From positions 186,001 to 250,000 of the forward strand of contig NZ_JAPWKF010000007.1 in the NCBI RefSeq assembly GCF_028283685.1: DNA of 64,000 nucleotides, in the 5' to 3' direction. This DNA comes from Edaphobacter sp. (GTDB taxonomy: Bacteria; Acidobacteriota; Terriglobia; Terriglobales; Acidobacteriaceae). Numbering within the stretch: the first letter of the stretch is position 1; each line of letters begins with the position of its first letter. Made by a program: the position numbers and the translations under genes. The notes below the pieces were generated by a model. It ran no database searches. It was not told the DNA's origin and worked only from the letters and a program-made list of their open reading frames with translations. This document shows, piece by piece, positions 1 to 7,343 of the stretch.

Positions 1-1185
1 GCCGAACTCCAGCAGGTCATCAAGGACAACCCCAGCATCCGCCCCCTCGGCACCCGTCATTCCTTCAACGCCCTCGCCGACAGCACCCACGCCCAGGTCT
101 CGCTCAGCCATTTCAAAGACATCACAATCGACGAGAAGACCCGCACCGTCTCCGTCGACGCCGGGGTCCGCTACGGCGACCTCGCCCCCGTCATCGACGC
201 CAGGGGTTTCGCCGTCCACAACCTCGCCTCCCTGCCCCACATCTCCGTGCCCGGAGCCATCGCCACCGCAACCCACGGCTCCGGACTCCACAACAAGAAC
301 CTGTCCTCCTCCGTAGCGGCAATCGAGTTCGTCGACGCCAACGGCGACCTGCAAAAGCTCTCCCGCGCCGACGGAGAAAAATTCAACGGTGCCGTCGTCA
401 ACCTCGGACTCCTCGGCGTCATGACCAAAATCACCCTGGACCTCGAACCCTCCTTCCAGGTCGCGCAGACCGTCTACACCGACATCCCTTTCGCCGAGCT
501 CGAACACCACTTCGACGACATCTTCGGCGCCGGCTACTCCGTCAGCATCTTCACCGACTGGCAGCACTCCCGCGGCACCGAGCTCTGGCTCAAGCGGCTC
601 GTCAAAGCCGACCATCCCCTCGATACCCCGGAGATGTTCTACAACGCCCGCCTCGCCAACCGGAATCTGCATCCCATCCCCGCCCTCGACCCGGTCAACT
701 GCACCCCGCAGATGAACCTCCCCGGCCCCTGGTACGAGCGTCTTCCCCACTTCCGCATGAACTTCACCCCCTCCAGCGGCGAAGAGCTGCAGACCGAGTA
801 CTTCGTCCCCCGCGCCGACGCCTACAAGGCCATCCGCGCCGTCGAAACCCTCCGCGACAAGATCACGCCACACCTGCTCACCACCGAGCTCCGCGTCATC
901 GCCGCCGACAACCTCTGGCTCAGCATGGCCCACCAGCAGGACTCCCTCGCCATCCACTTCACCTGGAAGCGCGAGTGGCCCGAGGTGCAGAAGATCCTCC
1001 CGCTCATCGAGGCCCAGCTCGCCCCCTTCAACCCGCGCCCCCACTGGGCCAAGCTCTCCACCCTCAAGCCCGATCACTTCCACCAGGCCTACCCACGCCT
1101 GAACGATTTCAAATCCCTGGTCCAGCAGTACGACCCCAAGGGCAAGTTCCGCAACGACCTCATCACCACCGAGCTCTACAGCTAG
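1..1185 (+). CDS. alditol/xylitol oxidase-like FAD-binding oxidoreductase (5' truncated)
   Basis: The reading frame is open from base 1, so the N-terminus lies outside the window. The product looks like a VAO-family oxidase that oxidises sugar alcohols with O2, of the alditol oxidase or D-arabinono-1,4-lactone oxidase type. The motif GTRHSFN (residues 17-23 of the visible part) matches the site where alditol oxidases carry covalently bound FAD on the histidine. An FAD-domain THGSG stretch follows near residue 93, and the C-terminus ends FDPKGKF-like (YDPKGKFRNDL), typical of the family. No signal peptide can be judged. A strong hairpin terminator follows the stop. The substrate is not certain; the family is. 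Confidence 0.85.
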   Translation, partial: AELQQVIKDNPSIRPLGTRHSFNALADSTHAQVSLSHFKDITIDEKTRTVSVDAGVRYGDLAPVIDARGFAVHNLASLPHISVPGAIATATHGSGLHNKNLSSSVAAIEFVDANGDLQKLSRADGEKFNGAVVNLGLLGVMTKITLDLEPSFQVAQTVYTDIPFAELEHHFDDIFGAGYSVSIFTDWQHSRGTELWLKRLVKADHPLDTPEMFYNARLANRNLHPIPALDPVNCTPQMNLPGPWYERLPHFRMNFTPSSGEELQTEYFVPRADAYKAIRAVETLRDKITPHLLTTELRVIAADNLWLSMAHQQDSLAIHFTWKREWPEVQKILPLIEAQLAPFNPRPHWAKLSTLKPDHFHQAYPRLNDFKSLVQQYDPKGKFRNDLITTELYS

Positions 1186-1230
1186 CGCCAAGCACCGTCA
1201 CTCATCAAGCCAAACACCATCACTCATCAA

Positions 1231-1266
1231 AAAGAGAGACGCCATCCGACGTCTCTCTTTCTTTAC
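1231..1266 (+). terminator. rho-independent terminator of the alditol oxidase-like gene
   Basis: A perfect 11-bp stem (1231-1241 with 1250-1260) encloses an 8-base loop and is followed by the pyrimidine-rich CTTTCTTT. It lies 46 bases after the stop codon of the upstream gene. Confidence 0.8.
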
Positions 1267-1280
1267 CCGCCACAAACTGT

Positions 1281-1530
1281 GTCATTCCGAGAGAGCGCAG
1301 CGAACCGAGGAACCCCCGCATTCGCCCGCATCGCCACAACTTCACGCCGGACGCACCAATACGGGTGCCCCATATCTCGAAGAGATGTGGGTCGCGGAAA
1401 ACCGGGTTCGCGGAAAGCCGGGTGCCCCATTCATGCAGCCTCACCGCATGAGTGGGCTTCGCGCAAAAGCGCGAACCGCTCTTCCTCCCTCCGTCATCCC
1501 AACCGAAGTAGAGGAACCTGCTTTCCTTCA
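1281..1530. repeat. intergenic repeat cluster: GTCATTCCGA-type units and two hairpins
   Basis: This gene-free stretch begins with GTCATTCCGAG (1281) and carries a second related unit, GTCATCCCAACCGAAG followed by GAGGAACCTGCTTT (1493-1525). Between them are two hairpins. The first has 10-base arms at 1369-1378 and 1382-1391 (one mismatch, GAA loop). The second has 11-base arms at 1426-1436 and 1446-1456 (one G-T pair). Each is preceded by GGGTGCC. The arrangement resembles dispersed REP-like elements that I recall as frequent between genes in Acidobacteriaceae; that comparison is from memory. No coding potential is convincing here. Confidence 0.65.
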
Positions 1531-1579
1531 CCACCACCCCAACCGCTCCTTTCCCCCACCCCACCGCATCCAACCCAAC

Positions 1580-2293
1580 ATGACCCAGGAACTCAAAGGC
1601 CAACTCGCCGTCGTCACCGGAGCAGCCCGCGGCATCGGCGCCGCCATCAGCAAACAGCTCGCCTCCATGGGAGCCACCGTCGTCCTCGCCGCCCGCGACA
1701 AGGCAAAGCTGGAGCAGGTCCAGTCCGAAATCGCTGCCGACGGCGGTCAGGCCGAGATCGCAAGCTTCGATCTGACGAGCGATTCCTCCATCACCGCACT
1801 CGCCGACACCATCAAAGCCCACCACAGTCGCTGCGACATCCTCATCAACAACGCCGGCATCGGCATCCTGGGCAAGCCGCTCCACGAGACCACGCCCGAT
1901 GAGTGGGACAACCTCATGGCCACCAATCTCCGCGGCCCTTACCTCATGATCCGCGCCCTCGCGCCCCTCATGATCGCCGCAAACTCCGGTCACATCATCA
2001 ACATCTCATCGCTCGCCGGACGCAATCCCCTGCCCAACGGAGCCGCCTACTCTGCCTCCAAATGGGCACTCAACGGCCTCACCTACTCCGTCGCCGAAGA
2101 GTTGCGCCCCCACAACATCCGCGTCTCCGTCGTAGCTCCCGGCTCCGTCAACACCGGCTTCGGCCGCGACAAGACCGACAACCCCCGCAAGATCCAGCCC
2201 GCCGACGTCGCCCACGTCGTCGCCATGCTCGTCACCCAGGCGCCGCAGTCCTTCGTCAGCGAAGTCCTACTCCGCCCTACACAGAAACCATAA
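1580..2293 (+). CDS. short-chain dehydrogenase/reductase (3-ketoacyl reductase-like)
   Basis: A 237-residue classical SDR, an NAD(P)-dependent oxidoreductase with a Rossmann fold. The glycine motif TGAARGIG is near residue 14, NNAG near residue 90, the catalytic serine in NISSLAG near 138, and YSASK near 152 with the catalytic Tyr and Lys. The frame is open upstream to 1385, but that extension runs through the hairpin repeats and is low-complexity, so the ATG at 1580 just before the Rossmann strand is chosen. No clear Shine-Dalgarno is visible. The substrate cannot be deduced; FabG-like and sugar or alcohol dehydrogenases share this architecture. Confidence 0.9.
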   Translation: MTQELKGQLAVVTGAARGIGAAISKQLASMGATVVLAARDKAKLEQVQSEIAADGGQAEIASFDLTSDSSITALADTIKAHHSRCDILINNAGIGILGKPLHETTPDEWDNLMATNLRGPYLMIRALAPLMIAANSGHIINISSLAGRNPLPNGAAYSASKWALNGLTYSVAEELRPHNIRVSVVAPGSVNTGFGRDKTDNPRKIQPADVAHVVAMLVTQAPQSFVSEVLLRPTQKP

Positions 2294-2324
2294 TCTTCAA
2301 CAGGGACCGCACATCTGCAATGGT

Positions 2325-3050
2325 TCAACGGGCAGCTGTGCGGTTCTCTTCGTCACGCAGCGTATAACCCGCCGGCACTTGAAACAGTGCGGGGTCAGGC
2401 TCCGTACGCTTCATATTGGAAAATTCGAACTTCCTCAATCCACTCACCGGGTCGTCGATGATGGTAATCAGCGCCAGCCGCAGCTCCGGCGAATACCAGC
2501 TTTGAATCGTGGTCGTCAGGTCTTTGTCATTGCCATCCACTCCAGCCGGAACAATCCGCACGACCTTCGACCCACGCGTCGTCACTCCCATGATGATCTG
2601 CGGTGGTAACTCCTCAGTGTGATACTTCAACCGATGCTCACGGTCGGGCCCAAGGTAGACATCCATCCCCTCGGCCCCCGGCACTCGCTCGGTCCTTCTC
2701 GGCAGCGGCTCACCGAAGTGCTTCACCGTCGCAACCTTGCTGCACGTGCACCAGTTTGTCGAGGTTCGCGTATTCGGATCGAAGACGCTGATCGTTTCAT
2801 ACCGCATGGTCTCCGGCCGCAGAGGGTCGCCAGGCCGCTTCACCTTCGACCACGTTCGTCCCTGCGAATCCCGCGCCAGCGACGCCGTACTCTGTTTTTC
2901 GATGGTCGTTCCATCCGCCAGCTTCTGATAGCTGGTCATCGTTCGCTCGGCCGTATACGGTTCCCCGGTTACAGGCAAAGAAGCGGGCGGCAATGACTGA
3001 CAGAATCCCGTTGAGCACACCAGTAATGCAAGGACGAAACGCACACGCAT
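2325..3050 (-). CDS. secreted protein of unknown function
   Basis: A 241-residue protein with an N-terminal signal peptide (hydrophobic residues 5-17, likely cleavage near residue 18). The mature part is rich in beta-prone, polar sequence with no enzymatic motif I recognise. It contains two close cysteines (NWCTCS) around residue 100. Similar short secreted proteins with a 'TAERT...LADGT' opening are, as far as I recall, common in acidobacteria, but no function is known to me. It converges on the dehydrogenase with a 31-base gap and appears to be a single-gene unit. Function is left open. Confidence 0.75.
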   Translation of the reverse strand: MRVRFVLALLVCSTGFCQSLPPASLPVTGEPYTAERTMTSYQKLADGTTIEKQSTASLARDSQGRTWSKVKRPGDPLRPETMRYETISVFDPNTRTSTNWCTCSKVATVKHFGEPLPRRTERVPGAEGMDVYLGPDREHRLKYHTEELPPQIIMGVTTRGSKVVRIVPAGVDGNDKDLTTTIQSWYSPELRLALITIIDDPVSGLRKFEFSNMKRTEPDPALFQVPAGYTLRDEENRTAAR

Positions 3051-3121
3051 AGAGCATCCCTCTACCGCACGGCTCTCACTTCCAGCTCAGTCTGACCCGA
3101 AACTTGTTGCGTTGCAAGCCC

Positions 3122-3991
3122 TCACCCAGCCGCCAGCGCCCGCAGCACCCCAACATTCCGAGCCTCATCCCCCGGAGCATCCACCGGCGTCTCAGCAATA
3201 AACGCACAGTGCGCAAACTTCGGCTCATGCAGCAGCCGGCGAAACGCCTCCGCTCCAATCGTGCCCTCGCCGATGTGTTCATGCCGATCCAGCTTCGATC
3301 CCATCGCCGCCTTGGCATCGTTGCAGTGCCACACCTTCACCGCATCAAAGCCCACCGTCGATTCGATCAGCTTCATCGTCTCGATATACCCATCCGCCGT
3401 CACAAGGTCATACCCCGCCACATGCACATGGCATGTATCCAGACACACCGCCACCGGAGCGCACGCCTTCAGCGTCTCCACCAGTTCAGCCACCTGCTCC
3501 AGCTTGCCGCCGAGCGAAAACTCCGCGCCAGCCGTGTTCTCGATCAGAATCTGAAACTTCTTCCCTGTAAAGTCGATCCCCTCGATCGCCTTCTCGATCG
3601 ACGCCGCCGCATACGTCAGCCCCTGCTCCCGCGTCAGCCCCTTCCAGCTCCCCGGATGCAGCACCAGGAACTCCGCCCCCAGCGCCAGCGCCCTCTCCAC
3701 CTCGCCGCGAAACGCATTCGTCGAGTTCTCCCGCACCGTATCCGTCTGCGAGCAGAGATTGATCAGGTAGCTCGCATGCACCGCCACCGGCCCCACATCG
3801 TGCTTGGCGCGCAGCTCCGCCATCTTCGCCGCGTCCGCAGCCTTCACCGGCGAGGCCTTCCACATCCTCGGACTCGAAGAGAAAATCTGGAACGTATTCG
3901 CACCCGCCTCAACCGCGCGTTCCACCGCCGTCCACACTCCGCCGCTCGTCCCGACATGCACACCAATACGCTTCTTCGTCTTCGTCGCCAT
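3122..3991 (-). CDS. nfo: deoxyribonuclease IV (endonuclease IV)
   Basis: A 289-residue AP endonuclease of the Nfo/Apn1 family, a TIM barrel with a trinuclear zinc site that cuts 5' of abasic sites in base-excision repair. The family signatures are all present: GVHVGTSGG at the N-terminus, LHPGS near residue 110, IENTAG near 150, CLDTCHVHVAGYD near 180 and the HEHIGEGTIG block near 235 that supplies metal ligands. Length is normal for the bacterial enzyme. The gene stands alone on the minus strand. Its upstream region holds the short tandem repeat at 4033-4137. Confidence 0.96.
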   Translation of the reverse strand: MATKTKKRIGVHVGTSGGVWTAVERAVEAGANTFQIFSSSPRMWKASPVKAADAAKMAELRAKHDVGPVAVHASYLINLCSQTDTVRENSTNAFRGEVERALALGAEFLVLHPGSWKGLTREQGLTYAAASIEKAIEGIDFTGKKFQILIENTAGAEFSLGGKLEQVAELVETLKACAPVAVCLDTCHVHVAGYDLVTADGYIETMKLIESTVGFDAVKVWHCNDAKAAMGSKLDRHEHIGEGTIGAEAFRRLLHEPKFAHCAFIAETPVDAPGDEARNVGVLRALAAG

Positions 3992-4032
3992 CCCTCCAGC
4001 CTACCGCAAAATCCAACCGCACTTCATCAGCC

Positions 4033-4137
4033 GTCATCCCGCTTTGTAAATGTCATTCCGCCTTTTCAAAGCCGTCATCCCACTTTCCTGTAGTTGCCAT
4101 CCCACCCACTTAAATTGTCATTCCGCAGCAAAACGGA
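4033..4137. repeat. degenerate ~21-bp tandem repeat of GTCATYCCRC units
   Basis: Five copies of GTCAT(T/C)CC or GCCATCCC begin at 4033, 4052, 4074, 4096 and 4117, intervals of 19, 22, 22 and 21 bases. Most copies continue as RCTTT plus variable sequence. The last copy continues into CGGAGGAGTCTGCTTT, like the repeat units near 1281 and 1493. The array lies between two divergent genes and has no coding support. Confidence 0.7.
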
Positions 4138-4274
4138 GGAGTCTGCTTTCTCCCCACTCACCACATCGCCATCCACACCACCGAAACCCCTCTCTCCCCT
4201 CTCCACGAACATGCACCCCGGCCCCTCCAACCCCACCTGCTATGCTGAAGCCGCCCCGCCACGAAAGGAAAACC

Positions 4275-4715
4275 ATGGCCGCTCCACAGAGCTACAAGAA
4301 CCACGCACGCTTAGATCCGCCAATGCACTTCTTCATCATCCCGGTTCTGCTCATCAACCTCGGAGTCGCGGTCTACATCGCCATCCATTTCCGGCACGAC
4401 TATCCATACCTCGGCCACTGGTCCATCCTCGTCGCGCTCGCCCTTCTCACCCTTGCCCTGCGCTGTCGTATGAATGACCTCAAGCTCCAGAACCGCATCA
4501 TCCGCCTCGAAGAGCGCCTGCGCCTCGCCTCCCTGCTGCCGCAGGACCAGCTCGCCCACATCAGCGAACTCGACAACCGGCAGCTGATCGCCCTCCGCTT
4601 CTGCTGCGACGAAGAACTTCCCGCGCTCGTCCGCAAGACGCTCACACAGAACCTCGAGCCCAAAGCGATCAAACAGAGCATCACCGTATGGCGCGCCGAC
4701 AACCACCGCGTCTGA
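4275..4715 (+). CDS. DUF6526-like small membrane protein
   Basis: A 146-residue protein with two predicted membrane helices, about residues 17-33 and 44-60, followed by a cytoplasmic-looking tail rich in Arg, Glu and Leu (residues 65-140, RIIRLEERLRLASLLP). This matches the DUF6526 family pattern; its function is unknown. The open frame extends to 4050, but that extension covers the tandem repeat and is low-complexity. The ATG at 4275 follows GAAAGGAAA, a usable ribosome-binding site, and MAAPQSYKNHARLDP is the typical family start. It is followed by a hairpin at 4721. Confidence 0.8.
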   Translation: MAAPQSYKNHARLDPPMHFFIIPVLLINLGVAVYIAIHFRHDYPYLGHWSILVALALLTLALRCRMNDLKLQNRIIRLEERLRLASLLPQDQLAHISELDNRQLIALRFCCDEELPALVRKTLTQNLEPKAIKQSITVWRADNHRV

Positions 4716-4720
4716 AAATA

Positions 4721-4752
4721 GAGAAGGGGCAGCCGCCCTCGCTGCCCCTCTC
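4721..4752. terminator. hairpin after the DUF6526-like gene
   Basis: GAGAAGGGGCAGC (4721-4733) pairs with GCTGCCCCTCTC (4741-4752) with one bulged base. It begins six bases after the stop codon. There is no real T-tract on the plus strand, so termination efficiency is uncertain. Confidence 0.6.
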
Positions 4753-4911
4753 AAAAGCGATCTGCCAGGTCTCTACTAGCTCGCTCATCACCAACGATCA
4801 CTTCCGACAAGCCGACTTCACGGTACCAATCGAGTCAATGAGCACATTGGCGATTTGGCGCTCATCAGCGCATCGTCGAAGGATCGCAACGCCGATGCCT
4901 GCTTCACGGGA

Positions 4912-6093
4912 CTAACGTGTAGGCTCTTTGCCTGGGGTGCCGGCGGCGCGGAAAGTGATACCCATCGTATGCCTTGGTACACCATTCTCAGCGGGATTTC
5001 TAACCAAAAATGCTTTCGCTGAAGCATCGTTTTTCAAATAGCCATCCAGGAACTCAAGCGTGTAGCGAGCGACCCACGCATAGCCCGTATTGGTGTCATC
5101 GCGTCCGTAGTCCGCTACCTCATCTTCCGCGTAGTCCTCCGCCGTCTTACGCCGCTGACACATGGAGCAGAACTCCGGATGAGACATGCCGAGCATTTTC
5201 ACACTGAACAGATCTGCTTGCCTCCATGCATTTAAAACACTCGGGCCGACGATATCCGACGGAGGGCCATCGTAGTAGCTGTCGAGAGCTTCCATCAGCA
5301 TCGAACTGTTTGCCGCGAAGAAGAGAAGGGGTATCTTCATCTCGTTCGGGTGCACATCGCCAGCTTTCTGCACGAGACCTGGAAAATAGCGCATGCTTCC
5401 GTCCAGTTCTGCCAGCGCGTGGATGCGCGGGTCTCGAGCGGCGGCAAACAGGCTTGAGATTCCGCCCCAGCTCCAACTCACCACTGCAACTTCAGACACG
5501 TCGGCTTGAGGCAGTTCGGATGCATAGGTCACGAGAAACGAGATGTCACGCGCCTCCGCGTTGATCCCTTCGGTATCGTCCGTCATGTCACGTGTTGAGG
5601 CACCCATGGAAGGGCTCGCCAGAACAACATAACCATGACTGGCAAGGTACTCACACAAGTCGGCGTTTTCCCACGCCGTCGCAGAATCGCTGGGAGCGTA
5701 GATCACGACCGGGTAACGGCCCTCGGCGGGAGCAGCATTTCGCACTGCCCAGAGAGGAATGTCGAACACGGCCCGAAATCGCGGGCGCCACTTGTTTTGC
5801 TTCTCATCTGGCGCGTTGAAATGAATCTCCTCGTCGGCCAGCGATACGTAATTGCCGACCGTCATTGGTTTGTTCATGCTCTTGACCGCCGGGTACCAAA
5901 TCAGCGTCTGCAGAGGGCGGTAGGCTTCGCTCCCCGCAGGAAAAGAGCGTGTTCGGTCGTATTGCTCGATGACCTTTAGACCAACCGGATAGTCACCTGG
6001 CTTCTGCAGAAATCGAAATGCCGGTGATTGAGCAGGTGCAGAAGCAGCACTCAGTGCGACGAACAAGCTGACCAGGACTTGAAACTTCAACAT
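4912..6093 (-). CDS. secreted alpha/beta-hydrolase family protein
   Basis: A 393-residue protein with a signal peptide (residues 1-21, ending SAPAQ). An alpha/beta-hydrolase fold is suggested by YPVVIYAPS near residue 128 (first core strand) and a nucleophile elbow VVSWSWGG near 203. In that elbow the usual first glycine of GxSxG is replaced by serine. A histidine in LGMSHPEFC (around 300) could complete the triad. It resembles platelet-activating-factor acetylhydrolase or dienelactone-hydrolase-like proteins. The real substrate is unknown. It is a single-gene minus-strand unit. Confidence 0.75.
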   Translation of the reverse strand: MLKFQVLVSLFVALSAASAPAQSPAFRFLQKPGDYPVGLKVIEQYDRTRSFPAGSEAYRPLQTLIWYPAVKSMNKPMTVGNYVSLADEEIHFNAPDEKQNKWRPRFRAVFDIPLWAVRNAAPAEGRYPVVIYAPSDSATAWENADLCEYLASHGYVVLASPSMGASTRDMTDDTEGINAEARDISFLVTYASELPQADVSEVAVVSWSWGGISSLFAAARDPRIHALAELDGSMRYFPGLVQKAGDVHPNEMKIPLLFFAANSSMLMEALDSYYDGPPSDIVGPSVLNAWRQADLFSVKMLGMSHPEFCSMCQRRKTAEDYAEDEVADYGRDDTNTGYAWVARYTLEFLDGYLKNDASAKAFLVRNPAENGVPRHTMGITFRAAGTPGKEPTR

Positions 6094-6283
6094 GGATCTC
6101 CATCGTTCCTCAATCTATACGTGCAGGATCTCCACGGGTTCCATTGACTCAGAAGTCGCAGAGGAGTGCGATACAGGGCTCCAAAACTCAACTGTTGCGT
6201 CCAGGCCAACACACTCATTAAGTTCGGCGTGACAGCAACGATGGGATGAGTAACGAGAAACACTCTTATGGCCAGCAAACAAA

Positions 6284-6313
6284 GAAGAGGACGGCCAGTT
6301 GGCCGCCCTCTTC
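6284..6313 (-). terminator. terminator of the NAD(P)H-binding oxidoreductase gene
   Basis: Arms 6284-6296 and 6301-6313 form a 13-bp stem with one mismatch and an AGTT loop. Read on the minus strand it is followed by CTTTGTTTGCT, and it lies about 30 bases after the stop of the gene at 6344-6973. Confidence 0.75.
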
Positions 6314-6343
6314 GTCACTGACGCAATGATCAGCACGCAACAA

Positions 6344-6973
6344 TCAATATCCAACCGAGAACAGCTGTTTCTCATGCTTCGGCTTCTCAATCTCATCCAC
6401 CAGCGCAATCGCGTAATCGGCAAATGAAATTTTGCTCTCACCATTGGGCTGCGTCACAAGCTCTTTGCTGCCCAGGCGGAACTTGCCCGTACGCTCACCA
6501 GGAACGAAGTAAGCAGCAGGAGCGAGGTATGTCCAGTTAATGTCCGAGGCTTTCAGGACCTCAGCCGCCTTCTCGTGCGAGACGGCAATCGGCATGTATG
6601 CCTCCGGCAGATAACCCGACTTGATCAGCGTCACACCGGGAGCAACCTCAAGCTGTCCGGCGCCGCCCACAACCACCAGCCGCGGTCCGCCAGCCTTCTT
6701 CACCGCCTCAATCTCCAGCTTCGTTACGTCGATCAGCTTGTCCGTATTCTCTGCGGGAGGCTGATACGCCGAAACAACAACGTCCGCGCCCTTGATAATA
6801 GCGGCAACCGCATCCGCGTTCGAAAGATCGTCGCTCTTGGCCGTTACCCCTGCAACATCCTTCAGCTTCTCCACGTTCCTGGCCACGCCCGTCACCTTGT
6901 GACCACGCGCTACCAACTCCTTCACAATCTCAGAACCCGAGTTTCCGGTCGCACCATACACAACGATATTCAT
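6344..6973 (-). CDS. NAD(P)H-binding SDR-like oxidoreductase (NmrA/YwnB type)
   Basis: A 209-residue atypical SDR. GATGNSGSEIV near residue 7 is the nucleotide-binding loop, and residues 85-120 (KKAGGPRLVVVGGAG) follow the family pattern. Such proteins bind NAD(P)H and act as reductases or redox sensors; the substrate is unknown. The frame is open to 7069, but the ATG at 6973 is preceded by a strong AAGGAGG at 6981-6987 and starts directly with the first Rossmann strand. A terminator follows at 6284-6313. Confidence 0.85.
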   Translation of the reverse strand: MNIVVYGATGNSGSEIVKELVARGHKVTGVARNVEKLKDVAGVTAKSDDLSNADAVAAIIKGADVVVSAYQPPAENTDKLIDVTKLEIEAVKKAGGPRLVVVGGAGQLEVAPGVTLIKSGYLPEAYMPIAVSHEKAAEVLKASDINWTYLAPAAYFVPGERTGKFRLGSKELVTQPNGESKISFADYAIALVDEIEKPKHEKQLFSVGY

Positions 6974-7200
6974 TGCCGTGCCTCCTTTTGACTCAACTGC
7001 AGTCTTCATTAAAGATGCGTGTTGCAACACGCAAGATGCAGAAATTCCCCATGCCGGCCACGAGTTCATCAGGTCCCAAATGGAACTGTCAAGCCCCTCT
7101 CATTGGCAACCAGCAGAAATCAAACAGGATGGCCACAAAACCAGCCTGCCGATTTGTTAGCAGCCAACGGCTATGATGGAAATCAGGCCCATAGAAACGA

Positions 7201-7228
7201 AAAGCCCTTGCCGGGTGGCAAGGGCTTT
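7201..7228 (-). terminator. terminator of the CysJ-like gene
   Basis: A perfect 12-bp stem (7201-7212 with 7217-7228) and GGGT loop. On the minus strand it is followed by TCGTTTCT, so it fits the end of the flavoprotein gene stopping at 7344. The 370-base gap between 6973 and 7344 contains this hairpin, the AT-rich repeats at 7253-7326 and the ribosome-binding site of the gene at 6344; nothing coding is seen. Confidence 0.75.
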
Positions 7229-7252
7229 ACTGTTTAGAATCAATAATTTACG

Positions 7253-7326
7253 TCTAAACCATTGATTATCAAGAATTTAGCGGACTGGTATCAAGCTAAA
7301 ACCTTATCTTTCAAGATTTTAGGACT
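7253..7326. repeat. AT-rich imperfect direct repeat, each copy a degenerate hairpin
   Basis: Two copies of about 33 bases, 7253-7286 and 7295-7326, share CTAAA-CC, TCAAGA and TTTAG-GGACT elements. Each copy is itself near-palindromic; the second folds CTAAAACCTT against AAGATTTTAG. The patch is strikingly AT-rich for this genome. A run of C5G8 follows at 7330-7342, directly before the stop codon of the flavoprotein gene. Confidence 0.5.
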
Positions 7327-7343
7327 AAACCCCCGGGGGGGGC

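Noticed and set aside
1220..1993. 257-codon minus-strand frame across the hairpin repeats and SDR start
   Set aside because: Gly/Asp-rich sequence with no homologous pattern; antisense to the SDR.
7335..7342. G8 run as a regulatory or phase-variation tract
   Set aside because: It lies after the coding part, directly before the stop region, so length variation would not switch a gene; it could be an assembly error.
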